Part shown: positions 1 through 7,437 of the stretch, piece by piece
How the letters are laid out: the number at the start of each line of letters is the position of its first letter
Position numbering within the stretch: position 1 is the stretch's first letter
Source: an uncultured Erysipelotrichaceae bacterium
GTDB taxonomy: Bacteria > Bacillota_I > Bacilli_A > Erysipelotrichales > Erysipelotrichaceae
DNA length: 11,338 nucleotides
Assembly: GCA_910586285.1 (NCBI GenBank)
Contig: CAJUGR010000064.1
Location: forward strand, 1-11,338
Reading direction: 5' to 3'
Program-made: the position numbers and the translations under genes
The notes under the pieces: generated by a model
Databases searched by the model: none
Told to the model about the DNA's origin: nothing
The model's input: only the letters and a program-made list of their open reading frames with translations

Positions 1-15
1 CAGTATAACTTCTTT

Positions 16-38
16 TACCACATGCATAGCATGTGGTA
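16..38. repeat. Perfect inverted repeat, 10-bp arms
   Basis: TACCACATGC and GCATGTGGTA form 10-bp arms around a 3-base ATA loop. It lies just beyond the terminator of the DUF349 gene. The arms are GC-moderate and a run of T precedes them on the + strand, which on the - strand becomes a run of A, so it is not a canonical second terminator in either direction. It may be the end of a convergent or neighbouring unit cut by the window edge. Confidence 0.5.
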
Positions 39-51
39 TTCGCTTCGCAAT

Positions 52-89
52 AAAAGGCAATCCATCCGTATGGACGAATCGCCTTTTTC
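52..89 (-). terminator. Rho-independent terminator (possibly bidirectional)
   Basis: AAAAGGC (52-58) pairs with GCCTTTT (81-87), and partly paired inner bases close on a GTAT loop. Read leftward it ends in TTTTATT, and read rightward it ends in CCTTTTT, so it could serve both directions. It lies 54 bases past the stop of the DUF349 gene, where that gene's terminator is expected. Confidence 0.7.
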
Positions 90-142
90 ATTTCCAGCTG
101 TCTGTGAAAGAATACACAGAATTTTTAATATTACTTCTAAGT

Positions 143-1315
143 TTATGCTTCCTCTTTGCGCTGATCATCATTCAATCGCTGTTCCAACTCTGCCACTTCG
201 TTTTCTAATTCGGCGATAAAATCTTTTTTATCTTCAATACGATCTTCCATATCCGCAATAGCACGTTCTCCCAATAAGCCGATGATTTCATCTTCCATCC
301 GCTTAATTTGACGTTTCTGATCCTGGATCAGTTCCTGTTTGCGATTGCGAATTTCACTCATACGCTGCCGCCATTGGGCATGTTTTTGCTCATTCATCGC
401 TTTCAGTGAATCAAAGTATTGATCCATTACCGAGCGAAACTCTGCCCATACTTCATCGTCTTTGCCTTTTCCGCAAGAACCGATATTTTTCCATTCAACG
501 CCGAGTTCTTTCATCTTAGCAGTGTGTTCTTTTTGAAACAGCTGTTCATCCAAAATCGCTTTGGCTTGTGAAATCAATTCTCTTTTTTGTTGTAAACGCT
601 GTTTCTGTATTTCATGCAGTTCCTCATAATACTGATTACGACGATCATAGAATGCCTGACGGCTTTCATTGAATTCATTCCACAATTTGTCTTCATATTC
701 TTTCCCGGCACTACCTGCTGCCTTCCATTCTTCCATAAGACCGCGCAATGCTTCACTGGTCTTTTGCCAATCCTGAGAATCCTCATATGTTTTGGCCTTG
801 GCAATCAATTCCTGCTTGATTTCCTTAGCATTGGCAAACTGTACCTTGCGATCATCCCAATACTGACGCCGCCGGTCAAAGAATTTCTGCCGTTCTGTGC
901 GGAATTCCTCCCACAAAGCATCATCCGTTTCTTTACCGGAGCTGCCGATGGTTTTCCACTCATTCATCAATTCATTCATCTGTTCGCCGGCTTCGCGAAT
1001 CTGATCACTTTTGGCGTATTCTCTGGCCTTCGCAATCAGTTCCCGTTTTCGTTCTTCATTGCCTTGATAGCCCTCATTACGAATGCTGTACAGACCATCC
1101 ATTGCCGCATCGAATTCTTCACTCAATTCATTTTCATAAGCACTGTCCCGAAACGGAATTCGTTTCCATTGCCGTTTCAGACGATTGATTTCTTTATGAA
1201 CCAAATTGCGATCATCAGAAGCCGCTACTTGTTTGGCCTCTTCAATTAATTGTTTTCGTAATTTGATGTCTTCATCAAAATCTTCTACATCCATTATCAT
1301 TTCTTCGTTATACAT
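143..1315 (-). CDS. DUF349 repeat coiled-coil protein
   Basis: This is a highly charged, predicted soluble helical protein of about 390 residues with no signal peptide or membrane segment. It holds about four repeats of roughly 70-78 residues, marked by WK(x)IG-type motifs near residues 51, 121, 198 and 276. Each is followed by a LWxEFRxxRQxFxDRR-like segment, which is the signature of DUF349. The last 75 residues are a Glu/Lys-rich coiled coil. DUF349 proteins have no assigned biochemical role; coiled-coil scaffolding or nucleic-acid contact is often guessed. Two ATG codons are adjacent. GGGAGG lies 3 bases before the first (1318) and 6 before the second (1315), so 1315 is preferred. It appears monocistronic, with its own -10 upstream and a terminator after it. 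Confidence 0.85.
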   Translation of the reverse strand: MYNEEMIMDVEDFDEDIKLRKQLIEEAKQVAASDDRNLVHKEINRLKRQWKRIPFRDSAYENELSEEFDAAMDGLYSIRNEGYQGNEERKRELIAKAREYAKSDQIREAGEQMNELMNEWKTIGSSGKETDDALWEEFRTERQKFFDRRRQYWDDRKVQFANAKEIKQELIAKAKTYEDSQDWQKTSEALRGLMEEWKAAGSAGKEYEDKLWNEFNESRQAFYDRRNQYYEELHEIQKQRLQQKRELISQAKAILDEQLFQKEHTAKMKELGVEWKNIGSCGKGKDDEVWAEFRSVMDQYFDSLKAMNEQKHAQWRQRMSEIRNRKQELIQDQKRQIKRMEDEIIGLLGERAIADMEDRIEDKKDFIAELENEVAELEQRLNDDQRKEEA

Positions 1316-1358
1316 CATAAACCTCCCATATGCTTCTCATCTATACATAACTGTATTC

Positions 1359-1387
1359 ATTATAACGCATTTCCCGATAAAAAGCAT
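1359..1387 (-). promoter_or_regulatory. Candidate promoter of the DUF349 gene
   Basis: A perfect -10 hexamer TATAAT is read leftward at 1359-1364, about 45 bases before the start codon. The hexamer at -35 with 17-base spacing (ATGCTT, 1382-1387) is poor, so either an activator helps or the promoter is weak. Confidence 0.4.
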
Positions 1388-1498
1388 TCATTATTTCATA
1401 ATCAAATACATTTTTTGGCATTTTATATGTCCCATCATGCAAATTCAAAGTTGATTTACCATGAATGGAGGCAGAGAAGTTTAAGAATGAATGTTTTT

Positions 1499-3907
1499 CT
1501 ATCCCAAGGATTGTTCACTTCGCTCGATGATATCATCCTGCGTCTTTTTGGATAATACATTGAAGAAAGCACTATATCCGGCAACGCGAACAATTAAATC
1601 GCGATGATTTTCCGGGTGAATCTGGGCGTCCAGCATCGTTTCACGGCTTACAACATTAAATTGTACATGGTAACCGTGCAGACGATGGAAAAAGGTACGC
1701 AGTAAATAAATCAGTTTTTGTTTATTTTCTTCTTTTTGTAACATCTGTGGTGTGACCTTCTGATTTAATAACACACCGCCGGTGATCTCATGGGTTGGTA
1801 ATTTAGATACGCTTTTGAATACGGCAGTCGGTCCGTTTTTATCCGCACCGTGACTGGGAGAGCATCCTTCCGCCAGTGCTTCCCCTGCTTTGCGGCCATC
1901 CGGGGTAGCCAAGGTTCCGGCTCCTTGAGGGACGTTAGCCGAAATGGAGGAGGTTCCCGCATAATAGATTCCGCCGATCGGACCGCGACCATAACGATTG
2001 TTATGATATTTTTTCATCTCGTCAATATAAACTTCATAAGCATCAATGATCAACTGATCGACATAGTCATCATCGTTACCGTATTTGGGGGCTGCGATCA
2101 GCATTTCCCGAATCTGTTCGTTTTCGCTGCCGTTAAAGTCAGACTCTAAAGCATCCCATAGCTGAGCCGGAGTGATCTTTTTATCTTCAAAGACTACTTT
2201 TTTCATAGCCGCCAGACTATCGGCCAAATTGGCAATGCCGACTTGCAGATCGCTGATAAAATCGTAAACTGTACCGCCCTCTTTCATATTCAAACCACGC
2301 TCGATACAATCATCTGTCAGCGCCGAGCAAAGTACATCCGCCGTATCTTGTTCGAGTACCATATCACAGGTTGCATCGATGATTGTACATTGACGGCACA
2401 TCTCCCGAACGACTTTATCCCAACACTGTAAAACTTGATCAAAACCGGTAAACTCACGGAAATGACCGATTCCTTCACACAGTTTAATCCCGGAAGCCGG
2501 ATCCACGCCATCATTCATCGCAATGAGCAGTGCTTTGGGAAAGTTCAAAAAACTCATACCGGTACAGCGATAGCCCCATTTACCGGGTACCGCAGTTTCC
2601 ACGCAGCCGATCGCACTGTAATTGTATGCGTCTTCTTTCGCTACACCCTTTTCGATAAAGCTGGGGATGATGATCTCATCGTTGTTAAAGGCCGGCATAC
2701 CAAAACCGCAACGAACTACTTCAATACATTCTTTCATGAATGCATCAGATAAGCCGTTATGAAAACGTACGGTTAAGTTAGGTTGTACCAGATGGCATTG
2801 CGCCACACTCTTAAGAATGAGCCATGACATCGCATTGGTCGCATCTTCACCATCCGTAGTTTGTCCTGCAATGGTGACGTTTTGATATAACGGTGAACCG
2901 GCAGAAAATTGCGTATGGCTCCAAGAACGTATTTTATTGATTGTATAGGTTTTCATCCATAAGTTACACATCAGTTCACATGCTTCTGCTTCGTCGATGA
3001 GTCCCTTTTTCAGATCGTTTTCATAATACGGATTCAAATACTGATCCATACGACCATAGGAATAGCTGTGACCATTGGATTCAATTTGCATCGCCAAATG
3101 AACAATCCAAATGCTTTGAAGTGCCTCTTGAAATGTATCGGCCGGTTCATAAGGAACCTTTTTTAGAATCCGGCTCATCTCGCCCAATTCTTCTTTCCTT
3201 TGTTCATCTGTTGTCGTTTCCACCATGGAAGCTGCTAATTTTGCATAACGAAGGGCAAAGTTACGCGTTGCCTCTAAGACAATCAAAATGGCGCGGTAGA
3301 AATAACTCTTTTGAATATTATGATAATCGGTTAAATCAAGTGTTTCTAGTTTTTCCTTGGTTCGCCGCTCATAATCTTTTAAACCCAAGCGCAACAGCTT
3401 GCCGTAATCAATGGCACAATGCCCGTCTCCCGATGTGATATTTCCTTCTGATTTGATAATGCCCAAATCATAGTATTGTTTGGAATGGGGTGGGAAAGCA
3501 GCCAGTCCACGATCCAGCAGCGTATTATGCTCCCAAAATGGCGCAATATCCCGTAATTTTTGTTTATCTTCTTCGCTGATCGTAAAGACATCTCCATCAC
3601 GCTTTTCAAATTCATCCAATTCGTCAATAACCCATTTCATCGCATATTCAGGGAAAATTGGCGCACTGCGGTTGGCACTTGCTTGATTGCCGGCGATGCG
3701 TGTTTCATCCTCTATATAAATGGACATTTTCTCCAACACGTTTTTCAGCATCAATGCTCGTTTGATCGCCAACGGCTGATCTTGATTTTCACGGTAGGTT
3801 TCTGTGGTAATCATCGCCCGTTCTACACAGATACGCGGGGTTACGTTAACCAATGCTTCTCGAAAGCGTTGCATTCGGGGTGTTAATTCACCAAAGTAGT
3901 TGTTCAT
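1499..3907 (-). CDS. pflF: YbiW/PflF-type glycyl radical enzyme
   Basis: This is a complete 802-residue glycyl radical enzyme, the usual length for the PFL/diol-dehydratase superfamily. The active-site cysteine and general base sit in GCVET (Cys435, Glu437), and the glycyl radical loop RVAGYSAF carries Gly777 near the C-terminus. It lacks the double cysteine of true pyruvate formate-lyase. GCVETAVPGKWGYRCTGMSF, QNVTIAGQ and the NQASANRSAPIFPEY region match my recollection of E. coli YbiW far better than PflD, CutC or HypD. From memory, YbiW is reported to open the ring of 1,5-anhydroglucitol 6-phosphate to 1-deoxyfructose 6-phosphate, so a similar lyase or dehydratase reaction on a sugar phosphate is inferred, not shown. 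AAGGAGG (3914-3920) lies 6 bases before ATG. The activase and a DeoR regulator diverge from it. The enzyme is cytoplasmic and oxygen sensitive. Confidence 0.93.
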   Translation of the reverse strand: MNNYFGELTPRMQRFREALVNVTPRICVERAMITTETYRENQDQPLAIKRALMLKNVLEKMSIYIEDETRIAGNQASANRSAPIFPEYAMKWVIDELDEFEKRDGDVFTISEEDKQKLRDIAPFWEHNTLLDRGLAAFPPHSKQYYDLGIIKSEGNITSGDGHCAIDYGKLLRLGLKDYERRTKEKLETLDLTDYHNIQKSYFYRAILIVLEATRNFALRYAKLAASMVETTTDEQRKEELGEMSRILKKVPYEPADTFQEALQSIWIVHLAMQIESNGHSYSYGRMDQYLNPYYENDLKKGLIDEAEACELMCNLWMKTYTINKIRSWSHTQFSAGSPLYQNVTIAGQTTDGEDATNAMSWLILKSVAQCHLVQPNLTVRFHNGLSDAFMKECIEVVRCGFGMPAFNNDEIIIPSFIEKGVAKEDAYNYSAIGCVETAVPGKWGYRCTGMSFLNFPKALLIAMNDGVDPASGIKLCEGIGHFREFTGFDQVLQCWDKVVREMCRQCTIIDATCDMVLEQDTADVLCSALTDDCIERGLNMKEGGTVYDFISDLQVGIANLADSLAAMKKVVFEDKKITPAQLWDALESDFNGSENEQIREMLIAAPKYGNDDDYVDQLIIDAYEVYIDEMKKYHNNRYGRGPIGGIYYAGTSSISANVPQGAGTLATPDGRKAGEALAEGCSPSHGADKNGPTAVFKSVSKLPTHEITGGVLLNQKVTPQMLQKEENKQKLIYLLRTFFHRLHGYHVQFNVVSRETMLDAQIHPENHRDLIVRVAGYSAFFNVLSKKTQDDIIERSEQSLG

Positions 3908-3954
3908 AAGTTGCCTCCTTGAGCCTTAAACATCTTTTTTCTCTTGTTAGTATT

Positions 3955-3983
3955 ATCATAATCAGTTCCTCACAGGATGTCAA
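3955..3983 (-). promoter_or_regulatory. Promoter of the glycyl radical enzyme gene
   Basis: The leftward promoter has -35 TTGACA (3978-3983), a 17-base spacer and -10 TATGAT (3955-3960), a near-consensus housekeeping promoter. The spacer contains a small dyad, TCCT-GTG-AGGA. Such a strong core promoter implies control by repression. Confidence 0.75.
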
Positions 3984-3986
3984 TAC

Positions 3987-4042
3987 TTTCGCACAAAATA
4001 TTTTTTACTTTCATTCGTAAGTTTTTGCGTTTACACACGAAA
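3987..4042. promoter_or_regulatory. Candidate operator half-sites between the divergent promoters
   Basis: TTTCGCAC (3987-3994) and its near inverted counterpart TTTCGTGT (read on the - strand, 4035-4042) lie between and against the two divergent promoters. Paired TTTCG-like half-sites are plausible for a DeoR-family repressor, and such a gene lies just downstream. This is inference from spacing and symmetry only. Confidence 0.3.
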
Positions 4043-4058
4043 TGTTTTATGGTAGAAT
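4030..4058 (+). promoter_or_regulatory. Promoter of the activase-deoR unit
   Basis: The rightward promoter has -35 TTTACA (4030-4035), a 17-base spacer and -10 TAGAAT (4053-4058), five of six matches in each hexamer. It leads into AGGGAGG and the activase start. Confidence 0.7.
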
Positions 4059-4063
4059 AGTGA

Positions 4064-4078
4064 TGAAAACGATAATCA
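4064..4078 (+). promoter_or_regulatory. cre-like catabolite repression site
   Basis: TGAAAACGATAATCA matches 12 of the 14 positions of the CcpA cre consensus TGWAANCGNTNWCA; the closing CA is displaced by one base. It starts 5 bases after the -10 box, over the expected transcription start, a repressing position. CcpA control of a sugar-derived pathway would make sense but is unproven. Confidence 0.35.
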
Positions 4079-4101
4079 ATTATTAGGGAGGAATAGTGCT
4101 T

Positions 4102-5010
4102 ATGAGTGAGTCTGTCAATTCAGGAATCATCTTTAATATTCAAAAGTTCAGTATTCATGATGGACCGGGGATTCGGACTGTCATTTTTTTCAAGGGATGT
4201 CCGCTTCGTTGCCGATGGTGTGCCAATCCCGAAAGTCAAGTAAGTAAGACGCAAATTCTATGGGATCAAAAACAATGTCACCGTTGCCAAAGCTGTATTT
4301 CACATTGTCCTGCTCAGGCAATCACCATGGATGGGCAAGATATTGTCATCCATCATGATCAATGTCAAGGATGCCTGACCTGTGTGGATCAATGTCCCGG
4401 CTCAGCGTTAAAAAGTGAGGGTAAAAAGCAGAGTTTAGAGGAGGTCATGAAGGTTTGTCTTCAAGATCGAATGTTCTATGAGGAAAGCGGTGGCGGTGTT
4501 ACATTATCCGGAGGAGAAGCATTGACGCAGCCGGAGTTTGCATCAGCGCTGTTGAAGGCATGCAAGGAGGAAGGGATTCATACAGCGATTGAAACCACCG
4601 GATATGTGGATAGACAACTGTTGGATGTCGTTCGTCCCTATGTGGACTTGTTTCTGTTCGATATCAAGCATTGGGACGCACAAAAGCATAAGGAAGGCAC
4701 CGGGGTAACCAACGAACAAATTCTGGCAAATATGAAGTATTTGATTGCGATGGGTCACGAGGTTCTTCCCCGCCTGCCGATTATTCCCGGTTTTAATGAC
4801 AGTGAAGCGGATGCAAAGGGATTTGCCCAACGATTGAAGGAAGTAAAGGCCAATTCGGTACAACTGTTACCGTTTCATCAGTTTGGGGAAAAGAAATATG
4901 AAATGTTGCATCAATCGTATGCCTACGCTGATGTTCCCGCTCTGCATGAGACGGATGTAAAATCATTTCAGGATGTATTGGTACAAGCAGGAATTCACGC
5001 ATTCTTTTAA
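4102..5010 (+). CDS. pflE: Glycyl-radical enzyme activating protein (radical SAM)
   Basis: This activase uses S-adenosylmethionine and a [4Fe-4S] cluster to abstract hydrogen from the catalytic glycine of its partner. The radical SAM motif CxxxCxxC is seen as GCPLRCRWC (Cys33, 37, 40 from the ATG). It is followed by an 8-Cys ferredoxin-like insert (CHRCQSCISHC near 59-69 and CQGCLTCVDQC near 88-98) for two extra clusters, typical of activases for non-PFL glycyl radical enzymes. The GGE motif is in VTLSGGEAL near 134-142. AGGGAGG (4085-4091) sits 10 bases before ATG 4102 and only 4 before an in-frame GTG at 4096; the ATG is preferred, with a 304-residue form possible. It diverges from the enzyme gene, unlike the co-directional ybiW-ybiY pair of E. 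coli. Confidence 0.93.
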   Translation: MSESVNSGIIFNIQKFSIHDGPGIRTVIFFKGCPLRCRWCANPESQVSKTQILWDQKQCHRCQSCISHCPAQAITMDGQDIVIHHDQCQGCLTCVDQCPGSALKSEGKKQSLEEVMKVCLQDRMFYEESGGGVTLSGGEALTQPEFASALLKACKEEGIHTAIETTGYVDRQLLDVVRPYVDLFLFDIKHWDAQKHKEGTGVTNEQILANMKYLIAMGHEVLPRLPIIPGFNDSEADAKGFAQRLKEVKANSVQLLPFHQFGEKKYEMLHQSYAYADVPALHETDVKSFQDVLVQAGIHAFF

Positions 5011-5077
5011 ACAAGCAAGGCTTTTAAAAGGTTACATAAATGGCAGCGAGGTTCATCGCTAAGTATGAGGTAGGAAT

Positions 5078-5830
5078 ATGACAAAACGAGCGAATCAAAT
5101 ATTGGAATTGTTAATGGAAGAGCAAAGACTGGAAGTTTCACAGTTGGCAAAGCGATTGGGGGTTTCACAGGTTACCATGCGTAAGGATTTGGATGATCTG
5201 GAGCATAAGGGAATTATCGTTCGCGCACATGGTTATGCGGCTTTACGCAGCCGTGATAATACCAGCGGACGCATTGCTTATCATTATGAAATGAAAAAGA
5301 AAATCGCCGCTTGTGCGGCGCAGTTGGTATCGGATGGTGATACGGTCATGATTGAAAGCGGAAGTTGCTGTGCTTTGTTGGCAGATACGCTTGCCGATAC
5401 CAAAAGGGATTTAAGTATTATTACTAATAGCGCATTTATTGCCGATTTTATTCGCAATAAGTGTAATTTTCAAATATTGCTTTTGGGTGGGATTTATGAT
5501 CATGATGCACAGATTATGGTCGGGCCGATGATTCGTCAATGTGTCCAGAATTTTTGTGTGAATTTGTTTTTTATTGGTACGGATGGCTATAGCCAAAAGA
5601 GCGGGTTTACCAATCGGGATCAGTTAAGGGCGCAGGCGGTCCGTGATATGGCCGTGCAGGCGGAGAGCATTGTTGTGTTGACCGAGAGTGAGAAGTTTAC
5701 GAAGCATGGGACGGTTCCGCTGAATGTACAGGATAGTATTACAACGGTGATTACTGATCAGGGAATCGACGACGCCGTTACTGCGGAATTAAATCAGGAA
5801 GGGATTCGGGTGATCAATGCGGATTCATAG
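5078..5830 (+). CDS. DeoR-family transcriptional regulator
   Basis: This 250-residue protein has the DeoR layout. An N-terminal winged helix-turn-helix lies near residues 5-57 (SQLAKRLGVSQVTMRKDLDD, then GIIVRAHGYA where the family usually has HGGA). A C-terminal isomerase-like sensor domain follows, with IESGSCCALL near 92-101, ITNS at 115-118, FIGTDGYS near 165-172 and LTESEKF near 201-207. These pockets normally bind phosphorylated sugars, which fits a sugar-phosphate substrate for the adjacent glycyl radical enzyme. The gene starts 67 bases after the activase stop with no clear terminator between, so co-transcription is likely. GAGG lies 7 bases before the ATG. It probably represses the divergent promoters at 3955-4058. 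Confidence 0.9.
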   Translation: MTKRANQILELLMEEQRLEVSQLAKRLGVSQVTMRKDLDDLEHKGIIVRAHGYAALRSRDNTSGRIAYHYEMKKKIAACAAQLVSDGDTVMIESGSCCALLADTLADTKRDLSIITNSAFIADFIRNKCNFQILLLGGIYDHDAQIMVGPMIRQCVQNFCVNLFFIGTDGYSQKSGFTNRDQLRAQAVRDMAVQAESIVVLTESEKFTKHGTVPLNVQDSITTVITDQGIDDAVTAELNQEGIRVINADS

Positions 5831-5948
5831 CCATTTAGTATATGCAGTAATTCCATATATCCCCTTAATCATGAATCAGTTATGAAGCCCTTTTAAAATT
5901 AAAATTGAGATTATATTTAAATAATGCAAAACGATTTTCAATTACAAC

Positions 5949-6848
5949 TCAATATCCGTCATTCTTATTTTCTCCTATACTCCATAAACTCAATTGCTGT
6001 ACCGACTGTTTCTCTTCAAAAGCTTGCAAATACTGAAATATCTGATTGTTATTATGAACAATTCCGTTTTCATCGCATTTCTGATGAAATAACTTCATTA
6101 ATTTTCGATTGTTAGGACTCACAACCATATATTGATGTCCATATATTCGGATATACTTTTCTTTTAATTGTGGAAATTGTCGATCTAACTGCTCATAAAA
6201 AAACTCTCTGTTTCCTTCACGAAGTGTTAATCCCATGCCAAAACATATAATACCATAGACTTTAGCCTCGATACACATATCCAAGATACCGGAAATATTT
6301 TCTTCGGTATCGTTGATAAAAGGCAAGATCGGAGATAACCACACAACCGTAGGAATACCTGCATCTCTCAGCTTTTTCAATACCTCAAAGCGTTCTTTGG
6401 TTGTACTCACATTCGGTTCAATTTTTCTGCACAAATCTTCATCACAAGTAGTTAAAGTCATTTGTACAACGCATTTTGTCTTTTCGTTTATTTTCTGCAA
6501 AAGGTCTAAATCCCGCAGAACCCGATCGGACTTTGTAATGGCCGTAAATCCAAACCCATACTCATATATCAAATGCAATACTTTTCTAACATATTTCAAT
6601 TCCGTTTCCAAAGGAATATATGGATCCGTCATTGAACCGGTGCCGATCATACATTTTTTGCGTTTATGCGTAAGAGCGTATTCCAACAATTCAATCGCAT
6701 TTTCTTTTACTTCAATGTCTTCAAAATCGTGTTCCATATGGTAACATTTACTTCTGGAGTCACAATAAATGCACCCGTGAGAACAGCCACGATATAAGTT
6801 CATTCCGTTTTTTGAAGATAATATCCCTTTTGCTTTCACAAAGTGCAT
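5949..6848 (-). CDS. SplB-like (COG1533) radical SAM protein
   Basis: This is a 299-residue radical SAM protein with the cluster motif GCSHGCIYC (Cys22, 26, 29) close to the N-terminus. NLYRGCSHGCIYCDSRS, MIGTGSMTDPY, TAITKSDRVLRD, MTLTTCDEDLCRKIEP and WLSPILPFINDT are the hallmarks of the SplB-related group that includes Rv2578c-type proteins. Spore photoproduct lyase repairs thymine lesions, but this branch has an earlier cysteine motif and no proven substrate, so DNA repair is only a possibility. It lies 11 bases after the ClbS-like gene. Its GAGGTG ribosome site overlaps that gene's TGA stop, which implies translational coupling. No convincing terminator follows before the convergent DeoR gene. 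Confidence 0.87.
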   Translation of the reverse strand: MHFVKAKGILSSKNGMNLYRGCSHGCIYCDSRSKCYHMEHDFEDIEVKENAIELLEYALTHKRKKCMIGTGSMTDPYIPLETELKYVRKVLHLIYEYGFGFTAITKSDRVLRDLDLLQKINEKTKCVVQMTLTTCDEDLCRKIEPNVSTTKERFEVLKKLRDAGIPTVVWLSPILPFINDTEENISGILDMCIEAKVYGIICFGMGLTLREGNREFFYEQLDRQFPQLKEKYIRIYGHQYMVVSPNNRKLMKLFHQKCDENGIVHNNNQIFQYLQAFEEKQSVQQLSLWSIGENKNDGY

Positions 6849-6859
6849 TCTTTAACACC

Positions 6860-7402
6860 TCACACGGCAGCACAATTTTTCTTATGTGCTTTTAGTTTTT
6901 TTATTGCCCAATCGTAATGGCTCGCGGTAACACTGACAAAATACGAACCCAAGGTACTGCCGCCAACCCATTTGTAAACGCCTTTAGAAAACAGCTCTTC
7001 ATTTGTAAATGCTTCCGCTAACTTCAAGACTTCGGCATGAGATTTTTCCAGCATAGCTTTTGCGTCTTCCAATGATGTGGATTGATGCTTTTGCCAAAAC
7101 TCTAAATTCATTTCTCCGTATGTCTTCCAATTATAAGGCGTAGGGATGAATGGTTGATTGTCGCCATTTTGATTCGAGCGTACCCAGTTTATTAAAAGCT
7201 GATGCCATTCGTAAAGGTGGATTAAAACATCACGAAGATTTAAATCCCTTTTCCAATGCGCTTCCTTCTTTTTTTCATCACCTAAAAAATCAAAAGATGT
7301 TGATATTTCTTTTTCTGTCAATCCGATAATAATTGTGCTTAGTTTTTCATAGTTTGATGTTGCCGTGGCTAATAAATCTGTTTTTGTTCTTGGTCTGCTC
7401 AT
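6860..7402 (-). CDS. ClbS/DfsB-family (DUF1706) four-helix protein
   Basis: This 180-residue protein belongs to the DinB-like four-helix ClbS/DfsB family. The segments VLIHLYEWHQLLINWV (near 59-74), PTPYNWKTYGEMNLEFWQKH (88-106) and SHYDWAIKKLKAHKK (161-175) are typical. ClbS, the best-known member, hydrolyses the cyclopropane warhead of colibactin and protects DNA; most other members are uncharacterised. His62 and His162 occupy places used for metal binding in DinB-fold proteins, but this is inferred. The ATG at 7402 fits the family start (MSRPRTKTDLL) and has AGGGAA 6 bases upstream. An in-frame ATG at 7441 overlaps the upstream stop as ATGA and would add 13 residues. It sits between the GyrI-like and radical SAM genes in one transcription unit. 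Confidence 0.87.
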   Translation of the reverse strand: MSRPRTKTDLLATATSNYEKLSTIIIGLTEKEISTSFDFLGDEKKKEAHWKRDLNLRDVLIHLYEWHQLLINWVRSNQNGDNQPFIPTPYNWKTYGEMNLEFWQKHQSTSLEDAKAMLEKSHAEVLKLAEAFTNEELFSKGVYKWVGGSTLGSYFVSVTASHYDWAIKKLKAHKKNCAAV

Positions 7403-7437
7403 GTTCAGTTCCCTTTCTATTTCATAAATATAATATA

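Noticed and set aside
614..1249. A long + strand open frame of 211 codons opposite the DUF349 gene.
   Set aside because: It is the antisense shadow of a strongly biased Glu/Lys-rich coding sequence, has no ribosome site and no family motifs.
1499..3907. Assignment of the glycyl radical enzyme as pyruvate formate-lyase, choline lyase or hydroxyproline dehydratase.
   Set aside because: It has a single active-site cysteine with GCVET rather than the Cys-Cys of PFL, and the flanking sequence follows the YbiW pattern rather than CutC or HypD.
5822..5877. GATTCAT (5822-5828) and ATGAATC (5871-5877), plus TATATG/CATATA inside, as a terminator between the convergent DeoR and radical SAM genes.
   Set aside because: The arms are short and AT-rich, the loop is long, and no T-run follows at the right place.
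6313..6744. A + strand open frame of 143 codons inside the radical SAM gene.
   Set aside because: It is antisense to a clear family gene and has no start signal.
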